Source of the DNA: Burkholderiales bacterium
GTDB lineage: Bacteria; Pseudomonadota; Gammaproteobacteria; Burkholderiales; Burkholderiaceae_D
Reading direction: 5' to 3'
Length of the DNA stretch: 11,153 bases
NCBI GenBank assembly: GCA_005800405.1
Contig: SYFN01000105.1
Coordinates: forward strand, 1-11,153
Shown here piece by piece: positions 5,048 to 11,153 of the stretch. The notes beneath the pieces are model-generated. The model was not told where the DNA came from. It searched no databases and worked only from the letters and a program-made list of their open reading frames with translations. Numbering within the stretch: position 1 is the stretch's first letter; each line of letters opens with the position of its first letter. Both the position numbers and the translations under genes were made by a program.

Positions 5048-7435
5048 TTACTTGTTGGTGTACATCGACATCATGCCCTCAAAGGTGGATTTCAGGCTGG
5101 TCTTCTGAGAATTGACGCTGCCGACCAGACTCTCCATCAGCGCGAACTGCTTCGTGTAGCGGGCCAACAAGACTTCCATTCTGGCTTTGATTTTCTCCAA
5201 CTGGGCACTGTATTTGTCATTCTCGGTGGTCACACTTTCAGTTTTCGTCATCAGCGGACCGGTAGGTGCGACCAGACTGGTCAGGCGCCGATAAGCGTCG
5301 GCCGCAATGCCCGATGGCTGGGTGAAGCGCTCGCTCAGATTGTTCTGGTTGCCGGTCATCGCCTTGATGACGTCGCCGTAGTTGTCCTTGAGTACGATAT
5401 CGAGCTTGGCTTCGTCCAGTGACAACACACCTTTGTTATCAGTTTTAAAACCCAGATCACCAAGACTGGTGATGGTGGTGCCTGGCGTGGTGGATTGGCC
5501 GAACAATAGGTTACGCATCTGCTGCCTGACCATCTTGACGGTTGAATCCCCCACCAGCGTCTTACCGTAGGTTTCAAGCTCGGACTTGGGATCCGTGGTC
5601 TCGCTAACAATACTATTGAAATCGTTGTAGGCCACCACCAGGGCTTGCAGCTTTTCTTTGATAGCGCTGGTGTCCTGGTTAAGCACGATGGTGGCTGGCG
5701 AGGTGGTGGTTGAACGCAGCTCCAGTGCAACGCCGGTAATCACGTCACTAAAGGTGTTCGTTTTGCGGGCGTAGCTGACGCCGTTGACGGTCATGGTGGC
5801 GTCGGTCGCGTTGTTGTCAGCCGAGGTCGTGAAACTCAATACACCACCCGTGCTGCTGGCCAAACTAAACGACTCCGATGCGCCGGACTCACCCTTGATC
5901 ATGATTTTGTAGGGGGTACCGCTCGATCCGTCATTAATCAGCTCTGCGGTCACACCGCGGTTAGCTTGATTGATGGCCTCGACGACGCCCTCGGGCGTGT
6001 CGGTGTAGCTCTGTTTGGACAGCACCGCCTGGGTGATGATCTTGCCGCTGACCGAGCTGATGGCGATATCGTCGCCGCTGGCGGTCACCACAATATCGTC
6101 ACTGCCTTCCAGAATACGCAAGCGTTTCTGAAGGTCTTCAGCCAGCGATGCCACCGTCGGTGCGGTGGGTGCCGGAATGACGGTACGGACGCTGTCTCCG
6201 ATCTTAACGCTGAAAGATTTGAAATTATTCGTCGACGGTATTGTGCCAAAGGCAATACCCGTAATCGAGTTCCCAGTCGCCGAAGGCATGCCCGCATCCG
6301 CACCGGTATCCAACTTGATAGTGGTGGAGGTAGAGAGCGTTGGGTCATAAACCTTGCGGGTCGTGGTGGCCGCGCGTACGAGCAGCGTGTTGGAACCACT
6401 CACCGTCACAGTGAGATCATCGCTGCCATCCAGTGCTTGCAGTTGCGAGGTCAGATTCTCTGCCAACGTATTCAGATCGGCTGTTTCGGGTGCCGGTGTC
6501 AAGTTGAAGCTCTTGCCGTCCACGGTGACGGAAAAATGCTTGAAATCGGTGACGGATGGATTGGTTCCAAAGCTTACACCCGAGACGGACGACAAATAGG
6601 TGGCCACCGGCGAGATATCGGGCGTGCCCACTGATCCCCCGGTCGCCGCCCCATCCAGCGTCAGCGACATCTGGCTGATGCGCTTGGTGTAGTCCGACGA
6701 GGTCGCCACCAGATTGCCATCAACGACAGATACGCTCATCATGCTGTCAAGCGCACGCAGCTGCGTCTGCAAGTTTGTGGCGAGCGCGCTCAGATCAGCG
6801 CTTGCGGGTGCCGGGGTCAGACTGTAGCTGGTACCGCCGACGGTGATATTGAATTGCGTGAAGTCCGAGGTTGTGGGCGAACTACCAAAACTGGGGGCCT
6901 CGATGGTCGCCCGCGCCGGGGCGGTGTTGGTTGTTGTGCCGTTACTCACCCCTGCTCTTGCGCTCGAGAGCACCATATTGAATAGCGCACCGCTGTTGAT
7001 CAGGCTGGTTTTGCTGGCAAAGCCGGCTGACATACTGCGCTGTGGCTGGGCAAGCGAGTTGATATTCAATGCGTAAGTCCCGGCCGAGGCGGCGGTGTTG
7101 GCGGTGACATTGAGCGCGGTTGGTGTGCTATTGGCAATACCCAGCGTGTTGTAACTACTGCGATCTTTCAGGCCGGCGAGGTTGGTTTTAAGCTCGTTCA
7201 TCATGAACATCACTGCGGACAAACCACTGATCTTGCTCTCGTTCTTGGTGATCTTGGCGTTGATCGCGTTCTCTTTGGGGATACGCTCGGCGTCCACAAG
7301 ATTCTGGGCAAGGGCGCTCACGTCAACGCCAGAGCCGGCATTGAGCGAGGTCAGCAGCCTCTGGGCAGCTGCTTTATTGGCTTGCTGAATTTCAGCAGCG
7401 GTGCTGGTCGTTGAACTGACGGGTGACGTAGCCAT
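5048..7435 (-). CDS. fliD: Flagellar filament cap protein (HAP2), enlarged by three internal repeats
   Basis: FliD caps the growing filament and folds exported flagellin into place. The N-terminal domain is recognised by GSGVDVSALAQNLVDAERIP at 35-54 and a following amphipathic region. A FliD-type hook IN motif lies at about 480-500 (TPEGVVEAINQANRGVTAEL). The C-terminal domain occupies about 585-795 (YNDFNSIV, LGFKTDNKGVLSLDEAKL and a coiled-coil-like end with YTKQFALMESLVGSVNSQ). The 795 residues far exceed the usual 400-500 or so; the excess is mainly three copies of a module of about 106 residues (181-267, 287-382, 394-475). The N-terminus is also longer than usual, with 34 residues before GSGVDV, but no alternative ATG exists nearer to it. 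GGAAAAG upstream is a modest ribosome site. A sigma-28 promoter lies at 7469-7495 and a terminator follows the gene. fliS and fliT, frequent partners, are not next to it. Confidence 0.96.
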   Translation of the reverse strand: MATSPVSSTTSTAAEIQQANKAAAQRLLTSLNAGSGVDVSALAQNLVDAERIPKENAINAKITKNESKISGLSAVMFMMNELKTNLAGLKDRSSYNTLGIANSTPTALNVTANTAASAGTYALNINSLAQPQRSMSAGFASKTSLINSGALFNMVLSSARAGVSNGTTTNTAPARATIEAPSFGSSPTTSDFTQFNITVGGTSYSLTPAPASADLSALATNLQTQLRALDSMMSVSVVDGNLVATSSDYTKRISQMSLTLDGAATGGSVGTPDISPVATYLSSVSGVSFGTNPSVTDFKHFSVTVDGKSFNLTPAPETADLNTLAENLTSQLQALDGSDDLTVTVSGSNTLLVRAATTTRKVYDPTLSTSTTIKLDTGADAGMPSATGNSITGIAFGTIPSTNNFKSFSVKIGDSVRTVIPAPTAPTVASLAEDLQKRLRILEGSDDIVVTASGDDIAISSVSGKIITQAVLSKQSYTDTPEGVVEAINQANRGVTAELINDGSSGTPYKIMIKGESGASESFSLASSTGGVLSFTTSADNNATDATMTVNGVSYARKTNTFSDVITGVALELRSTTTSPATIVLNQDTSAIKEKLQALVVAYNDFNSIVSETTDPKSELETYGKTLVGDSTVKMVRQQMRNLLFGQSTTPGTTITSLGDLGFKTDNKGVLSLDEAKLDIVLKDNYGDVIKAMTGNQNNLSERFTQPSGIAADAYRRLTSLVAPTGPLMTKTESVTTENDKYSAQLEKIKARMEVLLARYTKQFALMESLVGSVNSQKTSLKSTFEGMMSMYTNK
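6011..6256 (-). repeat. FliD repeat module, copy 3 (residues 394-475)
   Basis: Landmarks are IAFGTIPSTNNFKSFSVKIG, PAP, LAEDLQKRLRILEGSDDIVVT. This is the most diverged copy and runs into the FliD hook IN motif. Confidence 0.82.
6290..6577 (-). repeat. FliD repeat module, copy 2 (residues 287-382)
   Basis: Landmarks are VSFGTNPSVTDFKHFSVTVD, LTPAPETADL, LAENLTSQLQALDGSDDLTV. It is collinear with copy 1, offset 106 residues. Confidence 0.88.
6635..6895 (-). repeat. FliD repeat module, copy 1 (residues 181-267)
   Basis: Landmarks are PSFGSSPTTSDFTQFNITVG, LTPAPASADL, LATNLQTQLRALDS. The pattern F-G-x-x-P-S-x-x-x-F, then P-A-P, then L-A-x-x-L-x-x-x-L is shared by all three copies. Confidence 0.88.
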
Positions 7436-7468
7436 GATCTTTTCCGGCGAGTCGGATTCGATTGATTG

Positions 7469-7495
7469 ATGTCGACACGAACCGATGAATCTTGA
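7469..7495 (-). promoter_or_regulatory. Sigma-28 (FliA)-like promoter of fliD
   Basis: On the minus strand TCAAGATT (7488-7495) is followed after exactly 11 nt by GTCGACAT (7469-7476). The -35 box is good and the -10 box is weaker than those of flaG and fliC (GTCGACAT against GCCGATAA). The identical spacing and a position about 35 nt upstream of the fliD ATG support it. Confidence 0.7.
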
Positions 7496-7506
7496 GGATT
7501 TATTTA

Positions 7507-7530
7507 CAAGTACTTGATTTCAAGTGCTTG
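7507..7530. repeat. Pair of palindromic 10-mers in the flgL-fliD gap
   Basis: CAAGTACTTG (7507-7516) is a perfect 10-bp palindrome. Four bases later comes CAAGTGCTTG (7521-7530), the same word with one change. Together they also form an imperfect hairpin (11-nt arms, one mismatch, 2-nt centre) just after the flgL stop and just upstream of the fliD promoter. No T-tract follows on the minus strand, so a terminator is not well supported; an operator-like site or weak attenuating hairpin is possible. Confidence 0.5.
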
Positions 7531-7534
7531 CGCA

Positions 7535-8458
7535 TTAACGTATGTAATCAAACAAATTCAACTGCGCGATCTTTGCAAAGCTGCTCTGCGCCGCTTCCAG
7601 CGCGAGCATATCTTTGTTCATTTTGGTAATGGCCTCGGTGTAGTCAGTGTCCTCTGCCTGCGAGAGGGTGCTTTTCATGCGCAGCATGTTTTCTTCGGCG
7701 AGATCAATCTGGTTATCAAGCTTGTTCACCGCAGAGCCAATACTGGCCAGACTGTCTGACAAACCCTGTTGCAAAGTTTGCACTTCACCCACCGCGCGGC
7801 GGATTTTTACGCCGTCATTCGATTGCAGTGCGGCCGACAGCTCATCAATGACCTGAAAAAAACCCACGGCAATGGGTTTGCCATCGTCACCCGTGCGCAC
7901 CAGCTTGTCAAAGGGCTTGGTACCCGCACGATTGGTGTCCACCGATGACTGGTCGGCGATACCCGCCATGCTGACGGTTTGGTCACCGGTGTAGACCAGC
8001 TTGCCGTTTTCGTTGGTATCAAAGGCAGCTTTGCCGGTGCGTGTGCCGGAGAAAATGAAATTGCCCTCAATGTCCTGAGTATTTGCCAGTGACAGCAGCT
8101 GATCCCGCAGTTGCCGTACTTCGATATCGATCGATTTTCTGTCGGCAGCACCGTAAGTGTCATTCGCAGCCTGGACGGTGAGTTCTTTCAGCCTTGTCAG
8201 AATGGTCGTGGCATTGTCAACGGTCGTCTCTTGCTGCGACATCTTGTCTTTGATCTGGTTGATGGTGCTGACGTAGTTCTCCTGGCGCGTGATCGCCGAT
8301 TTCAGTCGCGTAATCTGTGCGGACTGATCAGGCGCATCGCTGGGCTTGATGACTTTTTTGGCCGTTGACAGTTGCATCTGTGTTTTGGCCAGTCTGTCTT
8401 GCGTGATACCCATCTGGCCGATGGCGCGATCAAATTTCAAATTGGTAGACATTTGCAT
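7535..8458 (-). CDS. flgL: Flagellar hook-filament junction protein (HAP3)
   Basis: FlgL forms the second ring of the hook-filament junction, between FlgK and the first flagellin subunits. The 307-residue protein has the flagellin-like N-terminal domain (STNLKFDRAIGQM, LSTAKKVIKPSDAPDQSA, LKELTVQAANDTYGAADR), the family motif NTQDIEGNFIFSGT at 137-150, a short variable centre, and a helical C-terminal domain (EENMLRMKSTLSQAEDTDYT) ending FDYIR. The length is ordinary, in contrast to the enlarged neighbours. AGGAG (complement of 8468-8472) lies 9 nt before the first ATG. A second ATG two codons later is possible but would be poorly spaced. The gene starts 16 nt after the flgK stop, so it is surely cotranscribed with flgK and probably translationally coupled. 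Confidence 0.96.
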   Translation of the reverse strand: MQMSTNLKFDRAIGQMGITQDRLAKTQMQLSTAKKVIKPSDAPDQSAQITRLKSAITRQENYVSTINQIKDKMSQQETTVDNATTILTRLKELTVQAANDTYGAADRKSIDIEVRQLRDQLLSLANTQDIEGNFIFSGTRTGKAAFDTNENGKLVYTGDQTVSMAGIADQSSVDTNRAGTKPFDKLVRTGDDGKPIAVGFFQVIDELSAALQSNDGVKIRRAVGEVQTLQQGLSDSLASIGSAVNKLDNQIDLAEENMLRMKSTLSQAEDTDYTEAITKMNKDMLALEAAQSSFAKIAQLNLFDYIR

Positions 8459-8474
8459 GACTTCGAACTCCTAG

Positions 8475-11153
8475 TTAGCGGCTTGCCTGCAGGATCGAAT
8501 CGAACAAGGTTCCCGCAACCTGAATCGTTTTTGCAGCCGCCTGATAGGCTTGCTGAAAACGGATCAGGTCGGCAGCCTCACTGTCGAGCGATACGCCGGA
8601 TATTTTGTCGCGGGCTTCGATCGCCTGGTCATTCACTACTTCGAGTGCTTTCTGTGCAATCGTGGCCTGGCTGGAAAAATTACCTACCTTCCCTACTTCT
8701 TCTTCATAGGCCTGCGAAATAGTTTTACCTTCACGGCCACCCACAACGGCCTTGCGCTCGAAGGAAACGATATCGAGCATGTTCTGGTTGTTACCATTGC
8801 CATCCTGATTGCCATCAATGACAAAACGGTCACCCATCACAGGTGCGCCATCGAGCGTCAGCTTGAGACCCCGATATTCGATACCTGCCATGGGATCGTA
8901 TTCACGTTCCGCGAGCACAGTCACCACGCCATTGGCCGGATTTTTCCAAGTGATCTGATAGCGGTTGGCGGTAGTGAACTGAATATCGTATTTTTCGCTG
9001 CGCAGCGCCGTGATACGCGCTTCTGCTAACGCAGCAGGATTGGCCATGCTGGCGTCATAGCTGCCTGCGACAGTCCCTGAGCCCTCAGACACGAAGACCA
9101 GCAGATCTTCTTTCACCGCGCCGTCGATGTAAGCACCCGTGCGCAGACCCAGTTTGGCGAGCTCGCCCGGTCCTTCGCCCAAGGCCTCATCAGTAAAGCC
9201 GATCCGGATATCTGTTTCGGAAGCCAGAGCAAGCTGGCCTTTGTAGATGCCATTCCCGATACCGAGTGCATTGCCGGTACCGGTCGGTGTGCTGATCCGA
9301 ATGTCCGTGCCGCTGTCATTACCAAGGATGAGATTGCCCTCCTCGTCCAGCTGGGCGACGACTTTGGCATAGGTGCCGCTGGCCACACCGAGTGCATTCT
9401 CTCCATTGAGCTTGGCTTTGTAGGTGCTAAGACCGTCTAGCTCGCCGTTGGCGTTCATCGACCCGATACGAATATCGTCGCCTTCAAAGCCCGCTGCATT
9501 CCGCAGCAGCAGCCGCGTACCGGTGTCATCAAGTGATGCGATGACTTTGGTCTTGGATGCCAATATGCCGTTGATCAGATCTCTCAAATCGGACAGCGAG
9601 CGGCCCTGATCCGGATCGATCTTGATGTCGTTAATGTACAGACCCTCCTTGGGGTCAATCGCGAGTTCGGCGGTCGCGAGCATGACCATGGGGCCGATAA
9701 TGATGTCTTCACCATCGTCATTGCTGAGAATGATTTCACCTGTCACCGCATCCATGGTCGCTGTTACGCCGGTCGTTTCAGTGACTGCATTGATCTTGCT
9801 GAAGATGTCGGCGCGATTGTTGAAGCTGCCATCGGGTGCGGAACCGGTCAGAGCAACACCATTGATCTCAAGACCATGGGCCAGATTTTCGGTTTCCAGA
9901 CTGGCGACGACTCTGCCGGTATCTGCGCTGTTGATAGCGCCGACCATGTCAATAGCCGAGGCAAAACTACCGCCTGTACCCGTACCAGTCATCTTGACGC
10001 CATTGAGATACAGCGGCTTTGTCAACCCGTTTTCTATATTCAGCGCAGGTACACGAATGTCATTAAAGCCGCTGGCATACACCGGTGGATCCAGGGATTT
10101 ACCTGCATCATTGAGCCATGTCACCAGGTCGGGTACTGACAAGCGACGACCAAGATCCAATCCACCCAGAGCGACACCATTGAGCGTCAATGTGTTGGCG
10201 GTGATGGCGCTGACGGTAGAAGGAATACGCACACCTTCGATAGCCGCTTCGAGATGTACGGTAGGAAAAAGTGCTGTCAGATATTGGCCAATAGGCTGCC
10301 CCAGTACATCGAGATCGCCTGCCTGACCGGCAGTGCCATAACCGATGGTAATGGTATTACCTTCACCAAAATTCAGTTTACCTTTGTAGCTGGTTTGAAC
10401 ATCGAGATCACCATCCTCATTCATGGTCCCGATATGGATATCATCACCCCCATAGCCTTCGGCATTGCGTAACACGAGCTTGGTACCGGTGCTGTCGAGC
10501 GATGCGATGACATTCGTTTCATTAGCCAGCGTGCCATTGATCAGATCACGCAATTGCGACATTGTGCGTCCGGTCGAAGGTTCGACCGCCACACCATTCA
10601 CGTAAAAACCAGATGCAGGAGCGATAGCAAGTTCGGGCGTCGTAGTCAGCGCATTGACACCCACCGGAGGTGTCATTCCCGCGGCAGTACGATTCATCCA
10701 TGCGGCGATATCGCTGGCCTGAATCGATTGTGCGGGTGATTTCGGGAACAACCCGGACAAGGGACGACCGTTGATAGTCAGCCGGTTAGGTTCGATCTCG
10801 GTCAGATTGGCCGGAATCGTGTCACCGGTGTTAATGTTGTGTTCGACCGTCGATGGGAGCACATCGTGCTCCGGTGTGAAGCGGGTGGCACGATCGTACT
10901 GCTCGATCGGTTTGCTCATCAGTCCATAAAACACGGACATCTGCTTGTAACCGGTTTCGCCGGATTGGTTCAGATAGTCGGTGGAATAGGTCGAACCTGG
11001 AGTAAATCCATTGGCGGTGGTCATCAATGCACGACGCTCGGTGTCATCGGTGATTGGGGCACCCAGTATCTGGCGACCATCGCGTGTGAATACCTGTAAT
11101 TGCTGACGATCAGTCGCCCCATCCAGAAACAAAGACCAGTTGTTGCTACCCAA
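8475..11153 (-). CDS. flgK: Hook-filament junction protein (HAP1), unusually long, N-terminus outside the window
   Basis: FlgK forms the first junction ring on the hook. The visible 892 residues are all in one frame and continue past the right edge; the leading TTG at 11151-11153 is an internal Leu codon, not a start. Near residue 17 the FlgK segment QQLQVFTRDGRQILG is seen. The C-terminus (about 795-892) is classical FlgK: SFERKAVVGG, then ISGVSLDSEAADLIRFQQAY and QVAGTLFDSILQASR. Typical FlgK proteins are about 450-700 residues in total, so this one, still lacking its D0/D1 N-terminus, is very large. The excess (about 120-660) is a string of hook IN-like beta motifs (LTINGRPLSG, YVNGVAV, LTLNGVALGG, YLNGVKMTG, LEINGVALTG, YINDIKI), including a 90-residue module present twice. 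The stop TAA at 8475-8477 is followed at once by the flgL ribosome site. Confidence 0.95.
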   Translation of the reverse strand: MGSNNWSLFLDGATDRQQLQVFTRDGRQILGAPITDDTERRALMTTANGFTPGSTYSTDYLNQSGETGYKQMSVFYGLMSKPIEQYDRATRFTPEHDVLPSTVEHNINTGDTIPANLTEIEPNRLTINGRPLSGLFPKSPAQSIQASDIAAWMNRTAAGMTPPVGVNALTTTPELAIAPASGFYVNGVAVEPSTGRTMSQLRDLINGTLANETNVIASLDSTGTKLVLRNAEGYGGDDIHIGTMNEDGDLDVQTSYKGKLNFGEGNTITIGYGTAGQAGDLDVLGQPIGQYLTALFPTVHLEAAIEGVRIPSTVSAITANTLTLNGVALGGLDLGRRLSVPDLVTWLNDAGKSLDPPVYASGFNDIRVPALNIENGLTKPLYLNGVKMTGTGTGGSFASAIDMVGAINSADTGRVVASLETENLAHGLEINGVALTGSAPDGSFNNRADIFSKINAVTETTGVTATMDAVTGEIILSNDDGEDIIIGPMVMLATAELAIDPKEGLYINDIKIDPDQGRSLSDLRDLINGILASKTKVIASLDDTGTRLLLRNAAGFEGDDIRIGSMNANGELDGLSTYKAKLNGENALGVASGTYAKVVAQLDEEGNLILGNDSGTDIRISTPTGTGNALGIGNGIYKGQLALASETDIRIGFTDEALGEGPGELAKLGLRTGAYIDGAVKEDLLVFVSEGSGTVAGSYDASMANPAALAEARITALRSEKYDIQFTTANRYQITWKNPANGVVTVLAEREYDPMAGIEYRGLKLTLDGAPVMGDRFVIDGNQDGNGNNQNMLDIVSFERKAVVGGREGKTISQAYEEEVGKVGNFSSQATIAQKALEVVNDQAIEARDKISGVSLDSEAADLIRFQQAYQAAAKTIQVAGTLFDSILQASR
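9405..9674 (-). repeat. FlgK 90-residue module, copy B (residues 494-583)
   Basis: This copy begins TAELAIDPKEGLYIND and continues through LRDLINGILA, KVIASLDDTGTRLLLRNA and GDDIRIGSMN to TYKAKLN. It aligns without gaps to copy A; hand counting gives about 54 identities over 90 residues. Confidence 0.92.
10371..10640 (-). repeat. FlgK 90-residue module, copy A (residues 172-261)
   Basis: This copy begins TPELAIAPASGFYVNG and continues through LRDLINGTLA, NVIASLDSTGTKLVLRNA and GDDIHIGTMN to SYKGKLN. It is offset from copy B by exactly 322 codons (966 bp). Confidence 0.92.

Noticed and set aside
5966..6634. Plus-strand open frame of 222 codons opposite fliD
   Set aside because: It sits antisense to the FliD repeats, its product resembles no family, and the FliD frame is unequivocal.
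9622..10326. Plus-strand open frame of 234 codons opposite flgK
   Set aside because: Low-complexity product antisense to the FlgK repeats; the flgK frame is clear throughout.
11151..11153. TTG at the right edge as a possible flgK start
   Set aside because: The N-terminal D0/D1 domain typical of FlgK is missing, so the frame must continue beyond the window and this codon is an internal Leu.
8371..11153. Repeated blocks in flgK as a CRISPR or satellite array
   Set aside because: The repeats are in frame, hundreds of bases long, diverged and coding; there are no short direct repeats with unique spacers.

Overview
The window is a late (filament-stage) flagellar locus of a Gram-negative bacterium, with the tail of an IS3-family insertion sequence at its left edge. 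Three sigma-28-type promoters of the TCAAG-N(11-15)-GCCGAT class, the style of the flagellin, FlgK, FlgL and FliD termini, and the intermediate G+C content fit a proteobacterium, most likely a betaproteobacterium. No genus can be named from the sequence alone.

Layout. Positions 1-267 (+ strand) encode the C-terminal end of an IS3 OrfB transposase. Positions 268-482 hold no gene. Everything else is on the minus strand and is transcribed from right to left: flgK (8475-11153, N-terminus outside the window), flgL (7535-8458), fliD (5048-7435), flaG (4501-4893), fliC (2215-4377) and a TPR/GT-B-like putative glycosyltransferase (483-2093). flgK and flgL are 16 nt apart and look translationally coupled. 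fliD, flaG and fliC each have their own sigma-28 promoter, all with the same 11-nt spacer between the two 8-nt boxes. Rho-independent terminators follow fliD and fliC, and the fliD terminator directly abuts the flaG promoter.

How the genes work together. FlgK and FlgL form the hook-filament junction. FliD is the cap under which flagellin (FliC) polymerises. FlaG is a small accessory protein linked to filament length or assembly. The TPR protein next to flagellin may glycosylate it, which is an inference. The export chaperones fliS and fliT, usually beside fliD, are absent here.

What stands out. Three of the four extracellular filament-assembly proteins are strongly enlarged by internal repeats in the surface-exposed middle, while their conserved ends are ordinary. 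FliC (720 aa) has two tandem copies of a module of about 196 residues. FliD (795 aa) has three copies of a module of about 106 residues. FlgK (at least 892 aa, still incomplete) has a 90-residue module duplicated exactly 966 bp apart plus further 'hook IN'-like repeats. FlgL, between them, is of normal size. No defence system, CRISPR array or RNA gene was seen. The most original content is this parallel repeat expansion together with the promoter architecture.
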